A stretch of DNA of 34,176 bases from Paraburkholderia kururiensis JCM 10599 = LMG 19447 (lineage in GTDB: Bacteria > Pseudomonadota > Gammaproteobacteria > Burkholderiales > Burkholderiaceae): NCBI RefSeq assembly GCF_003986935.1, contig NZ_RJZE01000038.1, positions 1 through 34,176 on the forward strand, given 5' to 3'. The position numbers and the translations under genes were made by a program. The notes under the pieces were generated by a model. It saw nothing but the letters and a program-made list of their open reading frames with translations. It was not told where the DNA came from and ran no database searches. Positions within the stretch are counted from its first letter, which is position 1. Each line of letters begins with the position of its first letter. Shown here one piece after another: positions 1 to 7,016 of this stretch.

Positions 1-96
1 TTCGAGCATTACAACGAGAAGCACCCGCACAGCGCGCTGAAATACCGCTCGCCACGCGAGTTCCGACGTAGGACCGATTCATCAACCTTAGTGTGA
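1..96 (+). CDS. IS3-family transposase, C-terminal fragment
   Basis: The reading frame is open from the first base and ends in TGA at 94-96, giving 31 residues that include HYNEKHPHSALKYRSPREF. This is the typical C-terminus of IS3-family OrfB (DDE/rve integrase) transposases, where the N-x-x-HPHSALxYRSP motif closes the catalytic domain. The rest of the transposase lies outside the window, so activity cannot be judged. The matching terminal inverted repeat follows at once (100-127), so this is the right end of the insertion sequence in this orientation. The conjugative-element sequence begins just after it. Confidence 0.85.
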   Translation, partial: FEHYNEKHPHSALKYRSPREFRRRTDSSTLV

Positions 97-99
97 GAC

Positions 100-127
100 G
101 GTGTCCGGAAGTACGGGGGCAAATCCA
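100..127 (+). repeat. Right terminal inverted repeat of the IS3-family element
   Basis: GGTGTCCGGAAGTACGGGGG followed by CAAATCCA lies 3 nt after the transposase stop. Its reverse complement begins TGGATTTGCCCCCG, which resembles the TGGA...CCCCC...GGACACC ends of the IS2-like group of IS3 elements. The other end and the target duplication are outside the window, so the exact boundary (about 127) is inferred. Confidence 0.65.
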
Positions 128-160
128 AACTGGGCATGCTTACTGTCCAGGAGGTCATCC

Positions 161-457
161 GTGGTCCGCTCCGTCTCACCGATGCCCGAGATCGCGCGCT
201 TCGTTGAGGCGCTTCGCGAGGCGTTTGGCGCCGACGAAATCAATGCGATCGTGCGACGGGGGCGGGCCGGCGAGCCTGTGTTCTTCGCGCGTGAGGGCGG
301 CATGGAGTTCGGCACGCCGCTCGCGACCGCAGCGGGATGGGACGCCTCGGCGGTCGTCGACCGCCACTATTGCGACGACTGCGGCGGCGCGTGTCTCGAA
401 ACCGGGGTGCGCTGCAGTGAACATCGTGCGCGAGGCGCGGCTAGGCCTGCGCGATAA
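161..457 (+). CDS. Small Cys-rich protein of unknown function
   Basis: Encodes 98 residues if it starts at GTG 161, chosen because a perfect AGGAGG (149-154) lies 6 nt upstream. An internal ATG at 182 (MPEIARFVEALREAFG) has no ribosome site but could be the family start. The N-terminal half looks helical (VEALREAFGADEINAIVRRG). The C-terminal part holds C-x2-C and further Cys/His (HYCDDCGGAC, then C and H), suggesting a small metal-binding knuckle; this is inference. Similar short proteins are, from memory, common on betaproteobacterial mobile elements, but I cannot assign a function. It begins only about 35 nt after the IS end, so its native promoter may have been displaced. Confidence 0.6.
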   Translation: MVRSVSPMPEIARFVEALREAFGADEINAIVRRGRAGEPVFFAREGGMEFGTPLATAAGWDASAVVDRHYCDDCGGACLETGVRCSEHRARGAARPAR

Positions 458-478
458 AAGCGGGGTTGTTTTCGCGAT

Positions 479-548
479 CATTCCGACGGGTAATGTAGTC
501 GCCGCGGCCTAGACTCTTCCTATCCCTCGCGCTTCTGGCGCATCGACC
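479..548 (+). promoter_or_regulatory. Conserved promoter-like pair plus GC hairpin ending in ATCGACC
   Basis: CATT at 479-482 is followed exactly 31 nt later by TAGACT (510-515), a plausible -10 box. Fourteen nt after that comes a small hairpin, GCGC 529-532 and GCGC 538-541, followed directly by ATCGACC (542-548). The same spacing and order recur at 4448-4518 and 25339-25409. Transcription would start near 520, giving the lipoprotein gene a long structured leader. Promoter function is inferred from conservation only. Confidence 0.55.
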
Positions 549-630
549 TGACCACAGCGGCTTGCCGTTGTGCTTCTTTCTGTCTCACCGGCCTGGCGCC
601 TGTCAAGCCTCTATCGTTTTGATCCCCCTT

Positions 631-684
631 GGGAGCCTACTCCCGGACGGGACGCGGCTCCCCTTTTTCATTCAGGAGCCGTCC
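631..684 (+). promoter_or_regulatory. Three-arm leader covering the ribosome site of the lipoprotein gene
   Basis: Arm 1 is GGGAGCC (631-637), arm 2 GGCTCCC (656-662) followed by TTTTT, and arm 3 GGAGCCGTCC (675-684), which contains the Shine-Dalgarno and ends at the base before ATG 685. Arms 1 and 2 pair over 7 bp as a terminator-like hairpin. Alternatively arm 2 plus GGAC (650-653) pairs with all of arm 3 (6 + 4 bp), hiding the ribosome site. The two folds exclude each other. Confidence 0.6.
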
Positions 685-1161
685 ATGTTCAAACGTGCGT
701 TCCGTAGTGTCTCCATCGTCGTTCTCCTTTCCACGCTCGCAGCTTGCGCGAACATGACCGACTTCGGCTCGCCCGACGTCTATCAGCGTTCGGACGTGCA
801 GCGCGTCGGTAGCCTCGATGAGGTCACCGTTGTACGCGTGCGCAACATCACGATCCAGACCTCGGGCGACGGCTCGGGGATCGTCAGCCTGATCACTGCA
901 GGTGCGAGTGCCTTTCTCGGCTCACAGGTGATCGGCAACGGCAACGGCCGCTATATCGCGGGAGCGATCTCTGGTGCCGGTGCGGGAGTGATCGCGCAAC
1001 GCGTTGGCGCTGCGCTCTCGCGGACAGCAGGCCTCGAAATCGTTGTGCGTAAAGCAAACGGGTCGATGCTCGTGGTCACGCAGCCTGACGACCAGCGTTT
1101 CAAGCCGGGCGATCAGGTCCTGCTTGTCAGCAGTAACTCGGGCGTGCGCGTCACGCACTGA
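685..1161 (+). CDS. Glycine-zipper outer-membrane lipoprotein (SlyB-like)
   Basis: Encodes 158 residues. ATG 685 is preceded by AGGAG (674-678). The N-terminus is a lipoprotein signal: basic MFKR, a hydrophobic stretch and the lipobox LAAC with acylated Cys21. Residues about 70-120 are Gly/Ala-rich (ITAGASAFLGSQVIGNGNGRYIAGAISGAGAGVIAQ), the pattern of the glycine-zipper 2TM domain of SlyB/Pcp-type lipoproteins. The C-terminus (KPGDQVLLVSSNSGVRVTH) resembles the end of SlyB-family proteins. Probable role is an envelope lipoprotein in the outer membrane. Whether it serves conjugation, for instance envelope stability or entry exclusion, is not visible. Its leader is strongly structured. Confidence 0.75.
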   Translation: MFKRAFRSVSIVVLLSTLAACANMTDFGSPDVYQRSDVQRVGSLDEVTVVRVRNITIQTSGDGSGIVSLITAGASAFLGSQVIGNGNGRYIAGAISGAGAGVIAQRVGAALSRTAGLEIVVRKANGSMLVVTQPDDQRFKPGDQVLLVSSNSGVRVTH

Positions 1162-1209
1162 GTCTTTCCCTCATCCGCCGGCGGCACGCCGGCTTTCCTC
1201 TCCAGCACG

Positions 1210-1257
1210 GCGAGGCGTTTCCCACCAGGGACGCCTCGCTTTTTTCTTTTTCGAGGT
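1210..1257 (+). promoter_or_regulatory. Terminator-like hairpin that can switch to sequester the next ribosome site
   Basis: GCGAGGCGT (1210-1218) pairs with ACGCCTCGC (1231-1239), followed by T6 (1240-1245), a good intrinsic terminator after the lipoprotein gene. The 3' arm (GCCTCG, 1233-1238) can instead pair with CGAGGT (1252-1257), which is the Shine-Dalgarno of the gene starting at 1262. This is the same three-arm logic as at 631-684. Confidence 0.6.
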
Positions 1258-1261
1258 ATTC

Positions 1262-1666
1262 ATGAATCATATTACGAGGATCACTCACGCCGATCGCCGC
1301 AGCGCGGGCGCCAGGCGTGATACCGAAATCGCACGCTGCGCTCGCGGCTTCCTGCGCCGTGTGGCAGGTGACCTGCGTCTGCGCGCGGGTCAGCACGACA
1401 TCACGTCGCTACCTGCCGCGCGCGGTCGAGGCTGTCGTGTGACGCTAAACACCGGGCGGCTCATCGTCGAGGTGGCCGATGCACCCGCACGCAACAGCGT
1501 CGCTGTCTCGTTCCGCACCCGGCATGGCCGTTCCGACCTGTCGGGCGGCGGCGATAACGCAGTGAGTCTCGATCAGATCTCGTCGCGCGAGGGCTACGAG
1601 GCCATGCTCGCCGCACTGCGGCTGGCCAGCGGGCTCGATCAAGAGCGCCGCCAGGAGGCCGGATGA
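1262..1666 (+). CDS. Hypothetical protein, Arg-rich N-terminus
   Basis: Encodes 134 residues. ATG 1262 has GAGG (1253-1256) at a short spacing. The first 50 residues are rich in Arg (HADRRSAGARRDTEIARCARGFLRRV), which would suit nucleic-acid contact; the remainder alternates beta-like segments (GCRVTLNTGRLIVEVADAP) with a terminal helix. No family is recognised. It overlaps the next gene by an ATGA junction at 1663-1666, so the two are probably translationally coupled and form a small operon with the 39-aa membrane protein at 2127. Confidence 0.6.
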   Translation: MNHITRITHADRRSAGARRDTEIARCARGFLRRVAGDLRLRAGQHDITSLPAARGRGCRVTLNTGRLIVEVADAPARNSVAVSFRTRHGRSDLSGGGDNAVSLDQISSREGYEAMLAALRLASGLDQERRQEAG

Positions 1667-2130
1667 AGATCATTAGCGTCGTGGTCGAGTTTGCGTCCGG
1701 GATGGACATCACAGACGGAGCATCGTTCGATCCTGATTCCATGACGGTCTATCTTTCGGAGCGTCTCCGGCGGTTGTTGTTGGAGTCGGATACGACGGAG
1801 GCGCCCCCGAGGATTACGGCACAGGTCGACGACGCACATTTGCCCGTGACTTCGCTCGACGGGCAGTTCATCGTGCGCGCCAGCGCGGCTGAGCCGGCGC
1901 CTCGTTCGCTTCTGTCTTTCCGCCGCTTCGGGCATGCCTGGAGCAAGGAACAACGACAGCAATTTGGGCGCTTTTCCCACACGTTGTCGGCGGCATCGAT
2001 TGTCGGCGCAGTGGGTTATTGGCACTCTACTGGGACCTGGACCATCTCCGCCGTGCTGAATGAGGCGGTACTGGTGTTCCTGTTCGTGATACTCTTTTTG
2101 CGAGGCATGGATTCCATGAACGGAGAATGA
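1663..2130 (+). CDS. Hypothetical protein with C-terminal membrane segments
   Basis: Encodes 155 residues; its ATG overlaps the stop of the preceding gene (ATGA). The first 90 residues look soluble (MKIISVVVEFASGMD...), followed by a basic region (FRRFGHAWSKEQRQQ). Residues about 107-148 hold two hydrophobic stretches (LSAASIVGAVGYW and AVLNEAVLVFLFVILFL), consistent with a two-helix membrane hairpin. Function is unknown. It is sandwiched in an overlapping three-gene unit with a second tiny membrane protein, which suggests a membrane complex, but this is inference. Confidence 0.65.
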   Translation: MKIISVVVEFASGMDITDGASFDPDSMTVYLSERLRRLLLESDTTEAPPRITAQVDDAHLPVTSLDGQFIVRASAAEPAPRSLLSFRRFGHAWSKEQRQQFGRFSHTLSAASIVGAVGYWHSTGTWTISAVLNEAVLVFLFVILFLRGMDSMNGE

Positions 2131-2246
2131 GCATGGGCTTTGGACTGTTCGCCCTCGTTGTTGGTCTCGCTGTGTTTTTCTACGGCGGCCACATGACGAA
2201 CCGGGGCCGTCAGGCGGATCGGGCGCATCGCTCGCATTCGCACTGA
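2127..2246 (+). CDS. Small single-pass membrane protein (39 aa)
   Basis: ATG 2127 overlaps the TGA of the previous gene (ATGA, 2127-2130), with CGGAG just upstream. The product is 39 residues: a hydrophobic helix (FGLFALVVGLAVFFYGG, about residues 5-21), then a short basic, His-rich tail (RGRQADRAHRSHSH). The stop is at 2244-2246. The overlap and the clean hydrophobic-then-basic pattern support a real gene. Function is unknown. Confidence 0.6.
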   Translation: MSMGFGLFALVVGLAVFFYGGHMTNRGRQADRAHRSHSH

Positions 2247-2289
2247 CCGATCACTGTAGCGCCGGCTGACGTCGGCATAGTTGAGTAAA

Positions 2290-2333
2290 GGGCTGCACCT
2301 TCCGGTGCGGCCCTTTTTCTTTTCAGGACCGCA
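2290..2333 (+). promoter_or_regulatory. Three-arm leader with terminator-like hairpin before the 138-aa gene
   Basis: Arm 1 GGGCTGCACC (2290-2299) pairs with arm 2 GGTGCGGCCC (2304-2313; one G-T) and is followed by TTTTTCTTTT, a canonical intrinsic terminator. Arm 2 can instead pair with arm 3 GGACCGCA (2326-2333), which holds the ribosome site AGGA, using TGCGG/CCGCA plus CC/GG. ATG follows at 2337. Confidence 0.6.
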
Positions 2334-2336
2334 AAC

Positions 2337-2753
2337 ATGCAATCAACGCTTGAGCTGGATCTGCCGGTCGCGCTTGCGGCCGCACCGTACGACGCTTCCG
2401 GCAAAACGGTCGGCGAAGTGGCCCGCGAGATCGGGCGGAAGCTATGCAGGACCGGGCTTGAACCGGAGTGGGTCTGCATTTCGAATTTCGTCGGTGACCC
2501 GAAGTGCGACGTCTACGGCCTGCGCGAGACGGCGCCGTGGCCGCAGGCTGGTAGTCCGAAGGAACGCCTGAGCCTGTCGGTCGAACGCCGCTACTCCGAA
2601 GGCTGGGTCATTCACATCGAGTACATCGCATTTCATGCGAAAGGCGAGGGCGGCTACTGGAGCAGCGTGCCGCTGCTGCGCATCAAGACGCTGACACGCA
2701 CCCTCGCGTGGTCGGTGGCCGCGGTAGTTTCTCGCCTGCTCGATATCGACTGA
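2337..2753 (+). CDS. Hypothetical protein (138 aa)
   Basis: Starts at ATG 2337 after AGGA in a structured leader and stops at 2753. The product is a mixed alpha/beta protein: N-terminal LDLPVALA, a helix TVGEVAREIGRKLCRTG, and a central strand-rich region with RLSLSVERRYSEGWVIHIEYIAF. The C-terminal TLAWSVAAVVSRLLD is amphipathic rather than a clear membrane helix. No domain is recognised. It stands alone between two structured leaders, so it is probably transcribed with its neighbours through attenuating hairpins. Confidence 0.6.
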   Translation: MQSTLELDLPVALAAAPYDASGKTVGEVAREIGRKLCRTGLEPEWVCISNFVGDPKCDVYGLRETAPWPQAGSPKERLSLSVERRYSEGWVIHIEYIAFHAKGEGGYWSSVPLLRIKTLTRTLAWSVAAVVSRLLDID

Positions 2754-2784
2754 CGGAACCACCTTCCTCTTTCCCTTCCCTTGC

Positions 2785-2831
2785 GGGGCATTGCCCCGGA
2801 CGGGTGATGCTTCGCCTTCAGGAGCTTCACC
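2785..2831 (+). promoter_or_regulatory. Three-arm leader of the 506-aa gene
   Basis: Arm 1 GGGGCAT (2785-2791), arm 2 GGTGATGCTTC (2803-2813), arm 3 GGAGCTTCACC (2821-2831). Arm 3 contains the Shine-Dalgarno GGAG and ends at the base before ATG 2832. Arms 2 and 3 pair over about 10 bp with one mismatch; arm 1 can pair with ATGCTTC of arm 2 through two G-T pairs, freeing arm 3. Confidence 0.55.
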
Positions 2832-4352
2832 ATGTACACACTTTCCATTCCCAACGCAGTTCTCTCGGCCAGCACGCTCGCCGGCCTCTTCGGTCTGTTC
2901 CGTGACGAGCGTGTGCGCGCGACGGAATCGGCCCAGATTGCACTCGGCGGCGCACCGGCCGGCGTGAGCGTCACGCGCTACAACGGCAAGCTCGCACTGC
3001 GTCAGCCCGGCACGGCCGATTCGATCATCGCCGGGATGCTGGATGAAATTCGCAGCGTGGCCTTTCTTGACGACCGCGGCGTGCAACGCCAGCCGTGGGA
3101 AATCTGTGCAGCCGACTGGGATGGGCTGTTTGCGTTCGTCGATGTTTGCAGAGAACCGCAGTTGCTGCTCAGCTTCGACCAGATCGACGCAGCCGTCACC
3201 GAGGCTCGCGGGCGCGGCCGCAGGTTTGACCTCTCCGATTTGTGCATCGAGGCCATGAAGCGTCGCTTCGGCTTCGGCTACGCAGGACCGGCGCTCCCCG
3301 GCACACGGGAGGTCAGCAGTCGCCATGAGGTGCAGGTCGCGTACGCGCTGCTCGCGAACCTGCCGGTACCCGAGGCGGTGCTCGATGACTATCGCCGCAA
3401 CACTGAGGCGTTCCGCTATGGTCCGTACTGGGCAGCAACGCTCGTGCATGTCCCGGAGCTGCGCGGCGCGATTCCGGGCGCAAAGCTTCAGCACATCGTC
3501 TCCGTCATGAAGCACAACGGCAAGGCGATCGATGCACAGAATGCCGACATCCTCACGAGGATCGCGCGGCTGCTGCAGGACTGCCCCAGCTATCCAGATG
3601 TCGAGGATCTGCTGCATGCCAACGGCTTCATCGACGACCTGCCGTTGCCCGCCACGTTCGACGGGCCGGTCGACGTGGGAGAACCCGTCTCGCCGCTCGC
3701 CATCCGTGTCCGTGAACTCGTTGCGGACAGCACACGCAAACGTGCGATCGACCAGGCCGACAGGGAGCTGGCTCTCGGCCGCATCAGCAGACGCATGCAT
3801 CGCCACCGCTGCAATATCGCGCGGCTGGAGCACGGCCGCCATACCTTCGCGTATGGAAACCGGCTCTCCCACGCGCTGGACCAGCGCGACGTCCGCCTGC
3901 TGCTCGAGGTGCTGGATACCTCGGACGAGCATAACCGCGCGAGCAAGACGGCGTTCCGCGAGGTCCTTGGCGTGAAGATCTTCGGCCTGCGAGCTGCTGC
4001 ACGGCGTCGCGCGGTTTTTGCGCTTTGCGGCTACAGTGAGGACGAGCAGGCGCATTGGGAGCGCGACGCTGCGCAGGCGAAGGCGCAGCGGGATGCGGAG
4101 CGCGACCTGAAGGAGGCGCGCGACGCCGCGGCCCGCGCAAGTTACAGGGCCGGCAACGGTGCCGAATTGAGCGGGGCAGAGCACGTCGATCTCGCGATCA
4201 GCGAAGGGTATTGCACCATCCACAGCTTCCGGCGTGGCGCGATACTGAACTATGCGCTGATGCGCGGCAACGAAAGCGCGGCGCGGCGTCTGAGCGCAAA
4301 GGACGGTACGCTCGCCTACGCGCGCGCCCTGCTGGAGCGGCGCGCTGCGTAG
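2832..4352 (+). CDS. Large hypothetical protein (506 aa)
   Basis: Starts at ATG 2832 with GGAG at 2821 and ends at 4352, before a strong terminator. The N-terminus (LSIPNAVLSASTLAGLFGLFRDERVR) is mildly hydrophobic but not a clean signal peptide. The middle (residues about 150-330) is helical and rich in LL/RI pairs. Residues about 400-440 form a charged helix (DAAQAKAQRDAERDLKEARDAAARA) typical of a coiled coil, followed by a compact tail. I do not recognise a family. Its position before the MoxR ATPase/DUF3150/VWA group suggests a substrate or partner of that group, but a terminator and another gene lie between. The 772-aa reading frame on the opposite strand is a high-GC shadow. Confidence 0.65.
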   Translation: MYTLSIPNAVLSASTLAGLFGLFRDERVRATESAQIALGGAPAGVSVTRYNGKLALRQPGTADSIIAGMLDEIRSVAFLDDRGVQRQPWEICAADWDGLFAFVDVCREPQLLLSFDQIDAAVTEARGRGRRFDLSDLCIEAMKRRFGFGYAGPALPGTREVSSRHEVQVAYALLANLPVPEAVLDDYRRNTEAFRYGPYWAATLVHVPELRGAIPGAKLQHIVSVMKHNGKAIDAQNADILTRIARLLQDCPSYPDVEDLLHANGFIDDLPLPATFDGPVDVGEPVSPLAIRVRELVADSTRKRAIDQADRELALGRISRRMHRHRCNIARLEHGRHTFAYGNRLSHALDQRDVRLLLEVLDTSDEHNRASKTAFREVLGVKIFGLRAAARRRAVFALCGYSEDEQAHWERDAAQAKAQRDAERDLKEARDAAARASYRAGNGAELSGAEHVDLAISEGYCTIHSFRRGAILNYALMRGNESAARRLSAKDGTLAYARALLERRAA

Positions 4353-4372
4353 TCTCTTGTTTGCTGAAGTCC

Positions 4373-4401
4373 GCCGGCGCCTTGTGCGCCGGCTTTTTTT
4401 T
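4373..4401 (+). terminator. Intrinsic terminator after the 506-aa gene
   Basis: GCCGGCGC (4373-4380) and GCGCCGGC (4386-4393) form an 8-bp perfect stem with a 5-nt loop, followed by T8. Confidence 0.85.
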
Positions 4402-4447
4402 GTCCACCGCAAACGTCCCGCATCGAAAGCCATGCGGAATTCGTGAG

Positions 4448-4518
4448 CATTGCGGCGTTCGCGTAGGTAGCTCACGCCTACACTGGCCCCTATCACCCGC
4501 GTCCGTGACGCATCGACC
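4448..4518 (+). promoter_or_regulatory. Conserved promoter-like pair plus GC hairpin ending in ATCGACC
   Basis: CATT (4448-4451) and TACACT (4479-4484) are 31 nt apart, as at 479 and 25339. A stem GCGTC/GACGC (4499-4503 and 4507-4511) follows 15 nt after the TACACT box and runs straight into ATCGACC (4512-4518). Lying just after a terminator and 90 nt before a gene, this is the likely promoter and 5' end of the mRNA for the DUF3717 gene and the ATPase gene. Promoter function is inferred. Confidence 0.55.
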
Positions 4519-4570
4519 ACGCCGGCACTGCCGGCAATCCAACCCGCCTGCCGGGGGCATCGTCCCTCGG

Positions 4571-4607
4571 GGGCGTGCTCCCGTCGGGTTTTCCGAAAGG
4601 ACTGCCC
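4571..4607 (+). promoter_or_regulatory. Weaker version of the start-codon-proximal leader hairpin
   Basis: GGGCGTGCTCC (4571-4581) can pair with GGACTGCCC (4599-4607), using GGGC/GCCC, a G-T pair and TCC/GGA around an internal loop. The second arm ends at the base before ATG 4608, matching the stronger leaders in geometry but not in stem strength. Confidence 0.4.
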
Positions 4608-4832
4608 ATGAACCCGCAACCCGCCGATGTACCAATTGCGCAGCTTGAGTGCGCGATCAATCACTGGCGCGAACGCCGCCCGTCTGCCGATCCCGATAGC
4701 CCGGTGCTGTGTGCGGAGGCGCGCGCGCTGGCCGACGTATACGGTCTCGCGATCTATCACGGCTGGACGCGTGTTTCGCGCGCATCGCTAAACGACACGC
4801 AACGGTCCGCTCTCGACGCCGCCCAGCCGTAA
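4608..4832 (+). CDS. DUF3717 domain protein
   Basis: Encodes 74 residues from ATG 4608, with AAAGGA 8-9 nt upstream. The sequence IAQLECAINHWRERRPSADP, then LCAEARALADVYGLAIYHG, matches the DUF3717 pattern as I know it: IxxLExAINxWR, then a conserved C-x-EARALAxVY-x-hIYxG. The family is small, largely confined to Burkholderiaceae and of unknown function, and fills nearly the whole protein. Presence on this element supports the host assignment. It probably shares a transcript with the ATPase gene at 4960, whose leader begins directly after it. Confidence 0.8.
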   Translation: MNPQPADVPIAQLECAINHWRERRPSADPDSPVLCAEARALADVYGLAIYHGWTRVSRASLNDTQRSALDAAQP

Positions 4833-4843
4833 GCCGCATTACC

Positions 4844-4957
4844 GCGTCGTTCGACGCATCGCAACGCCGCCACCGCGGCCATCTCAATGACCCCGCCGGG
4901 ACAACGCTCCCGCCGGGGGTGTTGCTCGCGCGGGGTTTCTCTTTTCTCAGGAAACCC
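4844..4957 (+). promoter_or_regulatory. Leader of the ATPase gene: GC hairpin with ATCG motif and start-proximal hairpin
   Basis: A stem GCGTC/GACGC (4844-4848 and 4853-4857) is followed by ATCG, a variant of the ATCGACC element. Nearer the gene, GGGTTTC (4933-4939) can pair with GAAACCC (4951-4957), which overlaps the ribosome site AGGAAA; ATG follows at 4960. No CATT/TAnACT pair is seen at the expected distance, so this leader is probably internal to a longer transcript. Confidence 0.5.
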
Positions 4958-4959
4958 TC

Positions 4960-5985
4960 ATGCAAGTCAACGCTTCCCAGCTCAATGCCCTGCTCACCAC
5001 CTATGTCCCGCAGCGCCTGCCAGTCCTCATCACCGGGCGCCCGGGTATCGGCAAGAGCGATATCGTCGCCGAGGTCGCTGCTACCCTCGATTACGACCTG
5101 CTGATCAGCCACCCCGTTGTCGAGGACCCGACCGACTCCAAGGGCCTGCCGTTCGCGGCGGCCGACGGGAAGTCGGCGCGCTTCCTGCCGTTCGGCGACC
5201 TGGAACGCGCCCTGCAACCGCGTGAGCGTCCGCTCATCTGGTTTCTTGACGATCTCGGGCAGGCCTCGCCAGCAGTTCAGGCCGCCAAGATGCAGCTACT
5301 GCTCGCACGCCGCATCGGCGAGCACAGGCTGCCGGATGACGTCACGTTTCTCGCGGCTACCAACCGCCGCAACGACAACGCGGGCGTGAGCGGCATCCTC
5401 GATCCGTTGATCTCCCGCTTCGCGACGGTCGTCGAGCTTGAGGCCACGATCGAAGAGTGGACGGCCTGGGCCGTGGTCAACAACGTGAAGCCCGAGCTCA
5501 TCGCGTTCCTGCGCTTCCGCCCGGATCTGCTGTCGGTCCAGAAGACCTCGCGTGATATCGAGGCGACACCGAGTCCCCGCAGCTGGGGGTTCGTCGCGAA
5601 GGCGATGGGCGTTGTGCCGAAAGAACTCGAGCTGATTTCCTATGCCGGCGCGGTGGGCGAGGGACCAGCCACGGAGCTGATGGCGTTCGTGGAGATCTAC
5701 CGCGAACTGCCTTCGCCGGCGGCGGTGCTCGCCGCGCCCGATGCGGCGCCGATTCCGGAAAAGCCTTCGGCCCTGTATGCGATCAGTGCGGCGCTGGCCA
5801 TGTACGCGAACGAAAGCAACTTCGAGCGCGTCGTGACCTACACCGAACGTCTGATCGGCGCGGGTCTGAACGAGTTTGCCGCGTTGCTGGTGACCGACGC
5901 ATTGCGCAAGACGCCTGCCATCGCGAACACACATGCCTTCATCAGGGCGCAGGGCGGTCCGATCGGCACGCTGATCCACGGCTGA
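4960..5985 (+). CDS. MoxR-type AAA+ ATPase
   Basis: Encodes 341 residues. Walker A is GRPGIGKS (residues 26-33), Walker B is LIWFLDDLGQA (92-102), and sensor 1 lies in TFLAATNRR (129-137). The second region of homology, LDPLISRF (147-154), carries the likely arginine finger. This is the layout of MoxR/RavA-type and phage AAA+ ATPases that act as chaperones together with VWA-domain partners. The C-terminal helical part (residues about 230-341) would be the lid and an element-specific domain. It is followed by the DUF3150-like and VWA genes, so a three-protein complex that remodels a target in an ATP-dependent way is likely; the target is unknown. Confidence 0.85.
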   Translation: MQVNASQLNALLTTYVPQRLPVLITGRPGIGKSDIVAEVAATLDYDLLISHPVVEDPTDSKGLPFAAADGKSARFLPFGDLERALQPRERPLIWFLDDLGQASPAVQAAKMQLLLARRIGEHRLPDDVTFLAATNRRNDNAGVSGILDPLISRFATVVELEATIEEWTAWAVVNNVKPELIAFLRFRPDLLSVQKTSRDIEATPSPRSWGFVAKAMGVVPKELELISYAGAVGEGPATELMAFVEIYRELPSPAAVLAAPDAAPIPEKPSALYAISAALAMYANESNFERVVTYTERLIGAGLNEFAALLVTDALRKTPAIANTHAFIRAQGGPIGTLIHG

Positions 5986-6082
5986 ACGCCACGCCTTCCT
6001 TTCGTTGTTCCGGGCGGCGCGCATCGCGCGCTTCCCGCGTCGCAGTTTCCTGTCCTGACTTATTCCATCCCATACATTTCTC

Positions 6083-6095
6083 TGGAGTTTCTCCA
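6083..6095 (+). promoter_or_regulatory. Small hairpin enclosing the ribosome site
   Basis: TGGAG (6083-6087) pairs with CTCCA (6091-6095) across a 3-nt loop; the last A is the first base of ATG 6095, and the 5' arm is the Shine-Dalgarno. Initiation would require opening this stem. Confidence 0.4.
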
Positions 6096-7009
6096 TGAAC
6101 ATCACCGACATCCAGTCGCGCGTCATGCTCTGCTCGGTCACCATCTCGTCGTGGGTTGCACGGCGGTTTGACCTGAAGGTCACCGAGGAGGTCGAGAGCC
6201 GCCACGACACGAAGGGCATCGGACGCTTCAACAAGCGCCTGCTGCCCGAGAATGCGCCCAGCTTCAAGGAAGTCGTGTCGCTCGGTGGTCGCATCCGCCG
6301 CTACTTCTACGACCACACGCTGGAATGCAACCAGCTGTCCGTGCGTCTGCTACCCACGGAGATCTACATGGACTTCTCGGCGCAGATGCGCCGGATGAAG
6401 GACGAGTTCGATCTCGCCGTGCAGGTATTCCTCACCGACTACCTGGACCTCAAGGAACAGGCACGGCAGGAAATGAATGGCCTCTTCAACGAGGCCGATT
6501 ACCCGACGCTTGCCCAGCTGGGGGCGAAGTTCGGCGTGCGCATGTCCGTGCTGCCGTTTCCCGACGCGAGCCAGTTTGGTGTCGATCTGCCCGAGGACGT
6601 GCTTACGAGCCTGCGCTCGGAAATCGACCAGCACGCCATGCGCTCCATCGAGGATGCCAATCAGGACATCGTGCGGCGTCTTTACGATGCTGTGTCGGCG
6701 ATGGCCAACCGGCTGTATGCGGCGGGCAACGTGCGTATCGACGTCGCCGATAACGTACGCGATCTGTGCGGGCTGTTGCCGAAGCTGAACTTCAGTAACG
6801 ACCCTCAGCTCGACCACATCCTTGAGCAGGCCAGCCGTCACCTTGCAGTGCATACCGGCATAGAACTGAAGGAATCCGAGGTGCTTCGCTCTCAGGTTGC
6901 CGCCAAGGCGACGGAGATCGAGGAACTGATGGAAGCCTTCATGGGCGGCAAGCCGCAGACGGCGCTGCCCGCGGCGGGTACTGCGTCGCATCTGCGCATC
7001 GCGGCGTGA
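6095..7009 (+). CDS. DUF3150-like protein, partner of the AAA+/VWA pair
   Basis: Encodes 304 residues. The N-terminus (VMLCSVTISSWVARRFDLKVTEEVE) and the following FNKRLLPENAP fit, from memory, the DUF3150 family, found in phages and mobile elements next to a MoxR-like ATPase and a VWA protein. I am moderately sure of the family name. The protein appears almost wholly helical, with long acidic helices (FDLAVQVFLTDYLDLKEQARQEM) and no membrane segment. The C-terminus has a low-complexity Ala tail. It is followed by the VWA gene after 7 nt, so the two are cotranscribed. Confidence 0.6.
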   Translation: MNITDIQSRVMLCSVTISSWVARRFDLKVTEEVESRHDTKGIGRFNKRLLPENAPSFKEVVSLGGRIRRYFYDHTLECNQLSVRLLPTEIYMDFSAQMRRMKDEFDLAVQVFLTDYLDLKEQARQEMNGLFNEADYPTLAQLGAKFGVRMSVLPFPDASQFGVDLPEDVLTSLRSEIDQHAMRSIEDANQDIVRRLYDAVSAMANRLYAAGNVRIDVADNVRDLCGLLPKLNFSNDPQLDHILEQASRHLAVHTGIELKESEVLRSQVAAKATEIEELMEAFMGGKPQTALPAAGTASHLRIAA

Positions 7010-7016
7010 GGCGCCC

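Noticed and set aside
2442..4760. 772-aa open frame on the minus strand
   Set aside because: It mirrors the 506-aa plus-strand gene, crosses its terminator and leader, has an Arg/Ala-biased composition and no recognisable motif; typical high-GC shadow.
5296..6294. 332-aa minus-strand frame over the AAA+ ATPase gene
   Set aside because: Antisense to clear Walker and sensor motifs, Arg-rich and without domain features.
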